A DNA stretch of 64,000 nucleotides from Eunapius fragilis (lineage: Eukaryota; Porifera; Demospongiae; Spongillida; Spongillidae), in NCBI GenBank assembly GCA_963681505.1, contig OY811982.1:754693-818692 (forward strand). Direction: 5' to 3'. Below, piece after piece: positions 21,715 through 31,091 of the stretch. The notes beneath the pieces were generated by a model. It made no database searches, was not told the origin of the DNA, and was given only the letters and a program-made list of their open reading frames with translations. The position numbers and the translations under genes are program-made. Numbering within the stretch: the first letter of the stretch is position 1; every line of letters starts with the position of its first letter.

Positions 21715-22540
21715 GTAATGACTACTAGTATACTGTTCGTTACTATAATATAAGTTCAAGATGTATATTGTTAGGTCTACTGTATTAAAGGCATGCGGTC
21801 GGTAGTTCGATTACTTCCACATGTATGTAATTGTTTTTTCTAACTCAAACGTGCAACGCTTAATGTCGCATGAGTACAAGCATATACTGTTCGAAACTGA
21901 TAGTTCGAGACAATAGTCTTCAATGTTTAGACCAAAAGGTCAGTTGTTCGATTCCTGCCGCGTGTACTTTTTTTAAAGCTTGCATATAAATATGATAGAT
22001 TGTGGATACCTTTGATATTTTTTTAATAAATAAATTTTGTTCTGGTATTATTATTTAAATGCAGTCATAGTTTAAAATCATGAGAATCAATTCAAGGGGC
22101 CTCAATCCTACGAAGGATGACCGATGCTTCTTTGGCTTGGAGGAAGTTATTGCTAGCCTAGATACCAAAAAATTTTTTGCATACAACATGCCATACAACA
22201 TGAGCTATATTGAGTTACCACTGAATTTATAATTATAATTAGCCAGCATTATATTACTCCTGAGTAAGATTCTCTCCCAGTGAGCGCATCATGGTTCCCA
22301 ACTCCTCGGTTGTGATGGTACCATCTTCATTTTCTAAATATTGGAAGATGTATTAATGATTTAGCTGGACACTCTACCTTACACATTAACACTATGCTAT
22401 GCTTAATGTTGTAATGACTACAAGTATAGTGTTCGTTACTGTAAGTTCAAGATGTATTGATAGCTTTAACGTAAGTTCACAGGCATTAATGGTATGCAGT
22501 TGGTAGTTCGATTCCTACCGCATGCACTTTATTTTTATTT
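21714..22540. repeat. Three related repeats ending in a tRNA-like B-box, possible SINEs
   Basis: Blocks at about 21714-21835, 21880-21975 and 22407-22540 share TGTTGTAATGACTAC and/or an ending like GGTAGTTCGATTCCTACCGC followed by T-rich sequence. GTTCGATTCC resembles the RNA polymerase III B box of tRNA-derived SINEs. No convincing A box or full tRNA cloverleaf was found. Confidence 0.35.
22258..22333 (-). CDS. Orphan calmodulin-like EF-hand exon
   Basis: The minus strand reads an acceptor (CCAATATTTAG) followed by ENEDGTITTEELGTMMRSLG and ENLTQE. This closely follows the first EF-hand of calmodulin, with loop acidic positions E-N-E-D-G-T-I-T-T-E-E-L. The first loop residue is E instead of D. 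The frame then meets TAA, or a donor GTAATA two bases into a codon. No other EF-hand was found nearby. It could be one exon of a calmodulin-like gene with long introns or a displaced fragment. Confidence 0.55.
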
Positions 22541-22828
22541 TTATTTTTTATGCTTACTGTTTTGGATTGAGTGTCAAACAAATGTACAATAATACATTAT
22601 ATATACAATCAACAAACACAATGATAACAACATAATTACCAAGTACAATAACCATAGAAATAGATACAGTCTATGAAGAGACTCTGCCCTCATGCACTGC
22701 TAAGGTCAGATCACAATAGATTGGGTGGTGGTAGGAAGATCTGCTTCCTCGTAGGCACATGATAGCACTGCGCAGTATGGCAAAAGACAGACGACATCTC
22801 AGCCAGCCAAAATAATGACATAGGTTTT

Positions 22829-22943
22829 GTGTCAATCCTATTTTATACGGATTGCAATACGATCCAATATTTGGATTGGCCGGTGAAAGGCAAATGACAA
22901 TCCAAATTTAGGATTGACGTTGACTCTCCCTTTGTTACAGTGA
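22829..22943. mobile_element. MITE related to 24103-24298
   Basis: Contains GTCAATCCT at both ends in opposite orientation and the block GACAATCCAAATTTAGGATT. Its end GACTCTCCCTTTGTTAC matches, inverted, the start of the 24.1 kb copy. Confidence 0.6.
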
Positions 22944-23440
22944 TATACGTTGCCAAACAAACGAGCAAAATCGTAGGTAGTCAGTATAAGCATTTTACCC
23001 CTTTTCGTACTATCATATAGATAATACGTACAGTTATTGTACTATAGTACTAGCGAACACGGCGGCTCAAACCAAAGTATACTTCACACGCGTATATGGA
23101 GGGTGTCGGTTGTCAAGGGTCGTTGCTAAGGCATTACGCCACTTTTTATAAGGTATTGCACAAATCGTATGGCCACATAGGGCTGTGGCGCATTTGCCTT
23201 AACTTAAACACTGCCCTAACCTAAACTAAACAGACTTCGCGTACATTAGAAAAAAAGGCCCAGCAATTCAATGGAACCGAGGCCTTAGTCAATCTGGTGA
23301 CCTAGTTAAGAATCATGTCAAATGTGCTGTACTTAGTGTACTAACAATCTCTCGGGTGCTAAGCTGGGGAAAATATCTGGTGTGCTTGCCCCATACTATG
23401 TATGGAACGATTAATGAAAGTTAGCCGTAGGTTAACTGCG
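22944..23440. other. No gene recognised
   Basis: AT-rich, no coding signal seen, followed by the GC-rich island. Confidence 0.4.
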
Positions 23441-23830
23441 ATTAATGAACCGACGCGGTTGGTGTTCTGCGCATGCGCAACCGTCGGTAGTTGTGAACCG
23501 AGTTACACAAGCACGCGGTGGGGTCCTTACAGTTTCAGTAATTTTTATTTTCCTTTATTGTGGTGTATCTTGCAAACCTAGCAAGATGGTTTGTTATCGG
23601 CATAGAACTCTCCGGCCTTTCGGCCGTGATCATGTGCTGGGCATTCCAGTAGGTTCCTCCTGGCTCCCCCAAGCATTTCCCGCACCGGGTGTAGTGCGGA
23701 AAAGGGGGACGACCTACCGGGGTCGATCCGCGCGCGAGCCAGGGGGTGGGGTCCAGCACCCAGCCAAACCCTTGCTAGGAAAAGGTCGCAGTGCGCGCGG
23801 GGTAATGTGGTCGGGGTTGCGTGCATGAGA
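23440..23830 (+). other. GC-rich island with NRF-1-like palindrome and stem-loops
   Basis: TGCGCATGCGCA (about 23468-23479) is a perfect palindrome matching the NRF-1 core used in CpG-type promoters. Downstream are stems: CCGGCCTTTCGGCC (about 23611-23624) and TTTCCCGCACCGGGTGTAGTGCGGAAA-like pairing at about 23676-23702. Base composition differs sharply from the flanks. Frames of 74-127 codons run through it on both strands, but none has recognisable protein features. It could be a promoter, a structured RNA or a piece of a GC-rich mobile element. Confidence 0.35.
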
Positions 23831-24102
23831 TCAAAGAGTCCATTAACAGAAGTATGTCGTGATTACGCAAACCGTGAATTCATTCTTGACTACCGTTGAC
23901 CGCTCATTTCTTTTTTTTTTAATCAGTATTTTTTTTTTTTTACTAAACAATCACATTAAAACGAAAGGAAACAAAACACGAAAATCTATTGTGCAAGTAG
24001 AAGGGCTTCCCTTGATCGAAGTTCAGTTATGTGCATTCGAGGGGCACGCTCTCACCTTGGCCATTATATGTCTGCTACACAACCTCCTCTTGACCTAGTG
24101 TA

Positions 24103-24298
24103 ACAACGGGAGAGTTAACGTCAATCCTAAATTTGGATTGTCATTTGCCTTTCACCATATTGAATTGCACTGCAATCCGTATCTAAAAAGATTGACCCAA
24201 AACCTATATCATTGGTTTGACACTCAATCCAACTGTATTTCAATCCCAAGGATTGAACTTACTGATTTTGGATTGACATTTACTCTCCTGTTGTTAAG
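24103..24298. mobile_element. MITE with TAACAAC ends inserted in LINE family A
   Basis: The ends TAACAACGGGAGAGTTAACG and its near-complement GTAAATGTCAATCC-like (ending GTTGTTA) are inverted. AGTG flanks both sides. The LINE on the two sides is not collinear, because a short segment beyond it is inverted, so a rearrangement accompanied or preceded the insertion. Confidence 0.6.
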
Positions 24299-24395
24299 TG
24301 GAGTGAAAGAGGCATGTTCAACTTCACGGATGCGTTAGTCATATTTCCTCTTTTTCTCGTTTTCATGGCTACGATAGCATGCAGATAAAGGAGTC

Positions 24396-26040
24396 AGGTG
24401 TGTGGCGGCGGCAAAAAAAAAAAGTGAATTTAATTATGCGCTGTTTCCCCTATGTATACCGTAAACATTGTTATATCCTTGAGTAACGCAGTAACGGACA
24501 TTGTATAACAGCCAAATTGCTGGCAAACATGGGTAGGCGTATCCAAGTCTACAATGTGATGTGCGCCGAGATCTGAGGAGAGATTTCAGTTTTCACGACA
24601 GTCGTTCGTGACATTGCCATTGTGCGATCAAATAAGCCGCCAAACGTCTCCTCCCATTCACATTTATGTATTAATACGCCGAGGGAATACATCCTCTTTT
24701 GTAGTGGCACAAACCACTGTACAACTTAAGTACGCCATTCGTATTAAACTTCCTGTCACGCGGTCAATGGCTTTGAATTTAATTTTTTTTTTTTTTTTTT
24801 AGTTTCGAGCGGCGGAGTCCGTGAAACGAAAAATCAAACCGTCATGGCCTTATATGCTGCTAATTATGAAATGTTATACGCAACCCTTTTTACCCAGTCC
24901 GGCCCGCGGGGCACGTTTATCCAGGGTTGCCGAAGGCCGGCCGACCTTTCAGGCCGACCTTTCAGGCCGGACCTTCTGGCCTGACCTTCAGGCCGGAACC
25001 CGGCCTGAAAGGCCACTTATTAAAGATGTAATTAGATTATTAAATAATATTATCTCAAGATTATATACAATCACTGTGAATTAATCAGTCACACGATATG
25101 CCGCATACATCAGTAAGTTGTGAAGATGAACCAGACCGCCGAGACCGGTCCAGACGTAACTAATCTAACTGTTCAGCACCCATGCATTGTGCTTAAGCAT
25201 TATGCACCCTCCAGCTGCTGGGGAAGAAGATTCCATCTTTGACGCTGTTGAATAAGCTTGGCTCTAGAAATACCAGCTCAGATGGTGCAGATGAGGCCAA
25301 GCTAGTACTTTCTTGCAAGCTTAGAAATTCTTGGAAAACGCGAGTCGTGCAATTTCCACCATGCAAGTGGATCTATACATAGATAGTACTATCTATGATC
25401 TATATAGGAGAAGTAGCATTCACTTGTCGTGTTTCGGGAACTGAAAGCCAAGCATCAAACTCATCCTTAACTTCTCTACGTATATAGGTCGTTCGACAAA
25501 GGGTTTGTGGCATGGTTGCACCAAGCTTTGTCAGTAAACCCTTCATATCCTCTCTTTTCATGACATTTATACAATTTGAAATGTGCCCACACCACGCGGT
25601 ACGGAGAGTTGTTTGCGTCGTTGCGGGTACCTGATAAGCTCATCAGTGTTATAAACCCAGCGGTCTGGGTTTATAGGAGACACAAGCTTATGAGATATAT
25701 CTGCTACAGAGGAGCCACCAGTCCCACCACAGTCACCTGAAGCTGTATTCGTAGCGCTAGTGACGGCGCTAACGAATGAATAAACGTCACGCGCGTCACG
25801 TTACTTGTCTCGTATATTGTAAATTAATATTTAATAATTTTAACATGAAATTTAATAACTGCATCTTTCGGGTCGACCTTTCAGGCCACGGGCCGGAGGC
25901 CTGGCCTGACCTTCAGGTCACAGGCCGGACCCTGGCCTGACTTTCGGCAACCCTGCGTTTATCCACCAAGGGGCACAGAAAACAAAATGTTGGGCAATTA
26001 GTCAATTCAGCTGTCTAGTGACATTTAATAGTTTTGCCAC
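24396..26040. mobile_element. Insert with 19-base target duplication inside LINE A copy 1
   Basis: The direct repeat GCATGCAGATAAAGGAGTC flanks it at 24377-24395 and 26041-26059. The LINE reads on collinearly across, as judged from the intact copy at 34735-34760. Without the nested hAT MITE the insert is about 600 bases. It starts with GGCGGCGGC and an A run, and has a long T run at about 24781-24800. Parts recur at 12340-12431 and 19740-19850. The long duplication suggests target-primed insertion (a non-LTR retroelement or SINE-like passenger). Confidence 0.75.
24922..25955. mobile_element. Non-autonomous hAT element, 1034 bases
   Basis: The ends CAGGGTTGCCGAA and TTCGGCAACCCTG are inverted. 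The 8-base duplication CGTTTATC lies at 24914-24921 and 25956-25963, the signature size for hAT. Subterminal regions are packed with GGCCTGAAAGG / CCTTTCAGGCC motifs in both orientations. A minus-strand open stretch near 25620-25420 (NVMKREDMKGLLTKLG) hints at a captured or relic coding piece. No intact transposase. Confidence 0.85.
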
Positions 26041-27959
26041 GCATGCAGATAAAGGAGTCTTTTGATTCGAGGGGGCGTAAGGATTAAAAACCTTTACATC
26101 AAAAAATGCCTGTTCGAACCGACTCCCCCAAAATCCATCTGCTGCAATATTCAATCGCGCACCATCCTGGACATTTGCTGAGAGTCCACTCATGACCTCA
26201 CCTGTTATGGGTTGTAGATGAGGCTCTGTGGACACATTGTGGCACACTTCCGACAAGAGAGCAGCTGTTAAGTCTCTGATTTAATTGTGTCTGATTGATG
26301 GATACCCGCCCTTAGGGCATGACAGCACATGTCAAACAGAAAAGTGGGTGCCACAAGCACAATTTAGTGGAGCATTCTCAGGACTCCAGCCATACAACGT
26401 AGAGCCAAAGCATCACAAAGGCTCCTTTATGGAGCACAAAGCCATATTCTTCAAGTGCATTGTAGAATTGAAAGCCAAGTTGAGGCACCTTTTTCTTGGG
26501 AGAGGTCCATGGCATGTGCAAGAGAAAGTGGAAGAATATCCTTTAGGGTCGAAGCTGCATTTGAATGCTGTTCTCGTTTGGATTTGTGGATTTCGGCTTT
26601 GGCAGAAAGTTGATCTTGAAGGATCTCATATTCATCCTGCTTTATATGATATGGTCTACTAGAGGCTGTGTGACCGTCATGGAAGCAGAATACTCAGTGG
26701 TGGAGAGATGAGAAGGGTTTAGTAGGCCCAGGCCTCCTAAGCGAGCAGGAAGTAGCTCTCTCTCCAGATCAGATGGTGCTGCACGGCCAGTGAGCGAAGG
26801 GATAAATTTGGTCCTGAGTAACTCCTCAAGCGGATGTAAAAGATGGCCATGCAATGTTGAGGATAGTTCTTGCCACATAAACCCATCTGCTTGCTAAACC
26901 ATGGGTAAGAGCCGAGAAGGCAGCATGTGGTTGTGTGTTTGCTATGGAAGCCAGCTGTTCCAGTTCCAGTGACCAATTTTTTACTTTTGCCTTCACAAAT
27001 TCAGTTATGTATGACGAGGTACCAAGAGCTGCTCCAAGATGTGGCTTGCCTTCCTTTGTGATGCGGATTTGTGTGTCCTTGAATATATTTAATGCTCTTG
27101 TGTGAGTTTCGTCTTTTGTAATGAGCCAGGTCTTCACAGCATTCACAAAATATACCCATAAGAGGGACCTACTGTGACTAACTTATCCCACCAAGTGCGT
27201 AGATTCTTGAGAGATCCAGTGGCAGTGGCACCATCTGCATACCATGCTTGCTGCACATTATCTGCAATGTGTCATATGAGTGGTAGTATAGCTAATGCAT
27301 ACATGGGCATAGCCAAGGGATCACCCTGAGTTGTTCCCTCCTGAGAAAGAATGGAAATGCCATCGACAAAGAGATCAGTGGGCTCACAATAGGTGTTGAT
27401 GATGGCCGTTGCAATGGAAGGGCATAAATATCTGATGTTATGAAGAGCCGCCTGTCGATTGAGTAGATTAAACGCATTGATGGCATCAACCAGGAGAACA
27501 GCATCTGAACCTTGATCATGAAAAGCAAGGTTCATACCATGTATAGCAGCTTCCGCCCCAGCCATCTGACCAGCACAAGGTTGGAGTGAGCCTGCTGCTT
27601 GCTGAATGTCTTCTCTGGTGACATTCAGAATGGCCTTGGCAATACTCCGTCTGGCGGCTTCACCAATTCCTATTGGTCTCACTCCTGGATTCTTATCTAA
27701 AGCAACAAGACGACAGGCAAGCAAGGATGCAAGTCCTTTTGTATCAACAAAGGTTGTACAAAGACGCCTTGCCAGGAGAGCAAGTGAATTTCTCCATAAG
27801 TGGTGCCATATTGACTTCCAACCGAGCCCTTTGTACCTATTGCAGGCCGCTGGTTTGCTTTCATCATTGCCCCTCGTGGTGCAGCACTGAAGATAGCATT
27901 GCGAAGTTGATTGGGCATGTAGGTTTGTGTAATAGCGGACTGACTATTAAGCACCTTAG

Positions 27960-28245
27960 CGCGCCCTCAACATCAATGCGCTGGGCACAGGCATATATCC
28001 CTCAGAAAAACCGCAACATAAAAGAAAGAAGTCGGAATGTTGTTGAGCTGCAGTTCATGTGTATTGTGCACCTAAAATGGCACTGCTGAGGCTTTATCAT
28101 GAACAAGGGGATACCATACTGCATCACCATCAAAGCACTGTGTTATAGGCATATATCTAAACCACAACATAAGAAAGCAGAGATACACAATTACAAATAC
28201 CAGTGATATAGAAGTCTAGAGGTATCATGCATTCGCAGTGTAAAG
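27960..28245. repeat. Second copy of the 135-base-unit dispersed repeat
   Basis: Matches 15800-16130 (GGGCACAGGCATATATCCCT, GATACCATACTGC, CACAACATAAGAAAGCAGAG). It abuts the broken upstream end of LINE A copy 1. Confidence 0.65.
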
Positions 28246-28462
28246 GCATTTGAGTAGGCAAACAAAGCAAATTTCTCTCCCTACAATGTATGCAGTGTCG
28301 TGAATAGAATTAGCACAATACATGGTTTCACTATTGCTGTATAGAAAGATGGCTGTGCACAGCAGCCAAAGGTATAGCAAATAGACACCTCAATACTTTG
28401 GCAGTCAGCTACATTACATTACTACCACTACTAAGTATAGCTATTTCTAGTGAATTCGTCAA

Positions 28463-28588
28463 TTAATTCTGGTATTGGTATTCATTTTCATTTTTCACCA
28501 CTCCACCATGTGGTACAGTTGGAACCATGTACTTCTGCGATTCCTCAGTGACCACGTCCATCAGTGTGCACTCTTCAGGAACAGGATG
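28463..28588 (-). CDS. Terminal coding exon of an unrecognised gene
   Basis: After an acceptor (ATCATCATTCAG at 28589-28600) the minus strand reads 41 codons: HPVPEECTLMDVVTEESQKY, then MVPTVPHGGVVKNENEYQYQ, then N and TAA. The composition (acidic, several tyrosines in YMVP and YQYQN contexts) resembles the cytoplasmic tail of a sponge receptor, where YQxN-like motifs can dock SH2 domains. No further exon was found before the repeats, so the rest of the gene is unplaced. Confidence 0.4.
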   Translation of the reverse strand, partial: HPVPEECTLMDVVTEESQKYMVPTVPHGGVVKNENEYQYQN

Positions 28589-28904
28589 CTGAATGATGAT
28601 AGAAACATAAGAACTGAATAAAAATAGTACTGTTCAATTTCTTATTCTGTATGACACTTACTTAATTGTAAGAATTGCTAATCAGCGCCGGAAAATAAAA
28701 TAATACTTATTTTATATGCATGCCCTTATCGTAATTACGTGCTCAGTACAGTTGGATTTATTAATCTTGAATTTTGATGCTGAATTCTTAATGCTAAATC
28801 GACAGACCATAGCAATTTTCGGGTATCAAAAGCCTGTTCCATCTAAACAGGTTATAATTAAGCAACACGCGGGCAGGTAGCATATTTTCCATCCGTATAT
28901 TTTT

Positions 28905-29154
28905 TACTATACACAATCCAAACGAGAACACTATTTAAATGCAGCTTCGACATTAAAGGATATTCTTCCACCTTCTCTTGCACATGCCATGGACCTCTCC
29001 CAAGAAAAAGGTGCCTCCACTTGGCTTTCAGTTCTACCACTTGAAGAATATGGCTTTGCGCTCCATAAGGGAGCCTTTCGTGATGCTTTGGCTTTACGTT
29101 ATGGCTGGAGTCCTGTGAATGCTCCACTAAATTGTGCTTGTGGCACCCACTTTT
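28905..29154 (+). pseudogene. LINE family A copy 2, part before the Ngaro insertion
   Basis: Open plus frame with LKDILPPSLAHAMDLSQEKG, LPLEEYGFALHKGAFRDALA and LRYGWSPVNAPLNCACGTHF. It breaks exactly where the Ngaro element starts and resumes at 34461. No RT part is present, so the copy is 5'-truncated. Confidence 0.8.
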
Positions 29155-29296
29155 ATGAAGGTTAAAGTAGTTAACCGCAGTTAATGGCAAGGGGGTGTAC
29201 CCCGACGTGACCGCCGGGCGTGACGTTTGAGTATATTGATGCGGCGCCGGGCGGCTAAGCCACGTGTTCTCGCGTCGGCACCCGCGTTGTCAGTTC
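29155..29296 (+). repeat. Ngaro split direct repeat A1
   Basis: Starts ATGAAGGTTAAAGTAGTTAA; same length and apparently same sequence as A2 at 34097-34238. Confidence 0.92.
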
Positions 29297-29314
29297 GGTT
29301 CCTATATTACTTCC

Positions 29315-30847
29315 ATGGAGGCCTTTACTGCTGAACAAAGGGAGTACTTGGAGCGGCGATTCACACAGCTGACTGCTGCGATGGTTAGGCCAACTACTTC
29401 TGACCAGGGGCCATCCTCGGCGAGTTCTGCTGACCCCCCAGCTAACGGCGATAACGGTAAGCACGTTTGTTGCCACCTTCTCCATGGGCGTACGGTGCGT
29501 GGCACGAGTATAGGCCGTTGAACGTAATTCGTCGGAGCTAGCTAGGCATTGAACGTAGCTCGTCGGAGCTAGGCCGTTGAACGTAGCTCATCGGAGCTAG
29601 GCCGTTGAACGTAGCTCGTCGGAGCTAGGCCGTTGAACGTAGCTCATCGGGGGCTAGGCCGTTGCACGTAGCTCATCGGGGCTAGGCCGTTGAACGTAGC
29701 TCGTCGGAGCTAGGCCGTTGAACGTTGCTCATCGGGGCTAGGCCGTTGAACGTAGCTCGTCGGAGCTAGGCCGTTGAACGTAATTCATCGGGGCTAGGCC
29801 GTTGAACGTAGCTCATCGGGGCTAGGCCGGTGGTTCGACTGAGCGAGCTCGAGCAGCACGCGGTCGGCGGCTGTCGCCGCGGGCGCCCGAATCGGTCGTT
29901 AGCGTGATCCCAGTCCTTTCCCGTTACGCAGGCGACGACCCGTCTCAACCGAAGGAGCCTCATCAGCCGTCGTCTGGTCTGTCACTGCCGGTGTTCGCAC
30001 GAGCGAGTACGGTTCCCACCCTCGACGGGACCTTGGCACACGCAGTATTGGACGGCTCCCCTCGCCTGGGTGAGCAGAACTACTCCTTCGGCTCAGGGCT
30101 AGGAGCAGACCTGGCGGCGAGGTTCCCCCCCCGAAGATGGTCGCTAAAATAGAGAATCTCGAATTCGTCGAGATGTCGGACCTGCTTCAAGAGGCATGGG
30201 CGGCTGATGCCGCAGGCCCTTCGAGCCCATCCGTGGTGAAGCATCTTGGTCGTCGGCCACCCGTGTCGGACATCCTTGTGTGGGCCGAGTGCTTCACAGC
30301 TATGGCAGCAGTGCTGTCCCGGAAATACCCGATGAAGTCCCCGGAGCTCTGTGCGTACGCCCGCCGAATATTCCACGCAGCCAGGATCTACGACAGTCAC
30401 TTGTGGGTGAATTACGATCAGATCTACAGACGTCAAGCCGCCTCGAGACGCAGCCTCGACTGGTCTGTGGAGGACCAGTCACTCTATAATGAGACATTCG
30501 GCGGAAGGGCCAAGCAGTTCACAAGGTGTAAGTTCTGCCTGGGCGAGAGTCACACATTTGATGTGTGCCCGGAGATGCCGTTAGTGCAGTTACCTGTTTC
30601 GCTGGTGTCGCCAGCAGCTGCGCCGACTCCGCCGGGTTTGGCTCCGAGTAGATCACCTCTCCCACAGCAACCGATCGCGCGCAGTGGCGAAGTGTGCAGG
30701 AAGTACAATGAGGATAGGTGCTATTACAGGCAGTGCCGACACACCCACGTGTGTAGCACTTGTGCTGGCCTGCATCCTGCCCTGTCGTGCCTTCACTCGC
30801 GCCGGGATCCGTACCCCCGGAAGGGTCGAGGGGCTGGCGCTTCCTAA
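29315..30847 (+). CDS. Ngaro gag (two exons, one homopolymer frameshift)
   Basis: Exon one is 29315-29456 (MEAFTAEQREYLERRFTQLT, donor GTAAGC). Exon two begins at 29932 after a good acceptor (TCCTTTCCCGTTACGCAG), and the frame is kept. The frame then stops at 30150 because a run of eight C at 30127-30134 is one base off; the following frame (30137-30847) carries the core with VSDILVWAECFTAMAAVLSR, FTRCKFCLGESHTFDVC and a C-terminal cluster (CRKYNEDRCYYRQCRHTHVC). These match the gag-like protein of DIRS/Ngaro elements. The C run may be a sequencing error or a real disabling mutation. Confidence 0.75.
29520..29832 (+). repeat. 28-base minisatellite in the Ngaro gag intron
   Basis: About 11 copies of a unit containing GTTGAACGTAGCTCGTCGGA followed by GCTAGGCC. 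AGCTCGTCGGAGCT within the unit is a small hairpin. No spacers separate the units. Confidence 0.95.
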
Positions 30848-31091
30848 TGGTCGCCTGTTACACTAGCTGAGTACACATGGGCATGTGTTAGACTCCGATA
30901 TGCTGTTGATTAGCCATTCGTGATGAGTTACCGTATATTGTGTTGCGTATATAGAAATGAAATCGGTTGTATGGGTTACATTGTCATCACAAAGTCAGCT
31001 TCGCATCCGGGTTTCCGCCCTCACGGGCGTGTCGTTTTTACACGCCCGATCCGCGAAGCTGTCACCTCATGGGTGTTAATTAAGTCATGCC

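Larger units (their letters stand above)
23990..27950 (-). pseudogene. LINE family A, copy 1 (RT plus restriction-like endonuclease), broken and nested
   Basis: Reading down the minus strand: RT block (27724-27272) with GVRPIGIGEAARRS, VLLVDAINAFNLLNRQAALH and EGTTQGDPLAMPMYAL; a YADG catalytic-site relic near 27235; a thumb region (27146-26642); a C-x-C ... H ... C cluster near 26350; and a C-terminal nuclease-like block (26256-26002) with DGARLNIAADGFW and FFDVKVFNP, compatible with PD-(D/E)XK. Stops and shifts abound. The copy is split by a 1645-base insert (24396-26040) and continues at 24298-24377. Its end is locally inverted around 24000-24100. N-terminal parts are missing. The C-terminal nuclease places it near R2/R4/NeSL/Hero-type LINEs by inference. 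Confidence 0.7.

Noticed and set aside
20162-21759. Many 70-218 codon frames with HHHMRPYHDQS, ACGGETDHD and similar repeats
   Set aside because: All come from one 33-base minisatellite whose length is a multiple of three; none has independent coding support.
21800-21830. A tRNA gene near the GGTAGTTCGATT motif
   Set aside because: No acceptor stem, anticodon arm or A box could be found around it.
23600-23640. Resemblance to the 5' end of U2 snRNA (CTCTCCGGCCTTTCGGCCGTGA)
   Set aside because: Only a short GC stem matches; the conserved branch-site pairing region and the rest of U2 are absent, and metazoan U2 is far more conserved.
29520-29832. Regular 28-base repeats resembling a CRISPR array
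   Set aside because: The units abut with no unique spacers, lie in a retrotransposon intron and occur in a eukaryotic context.
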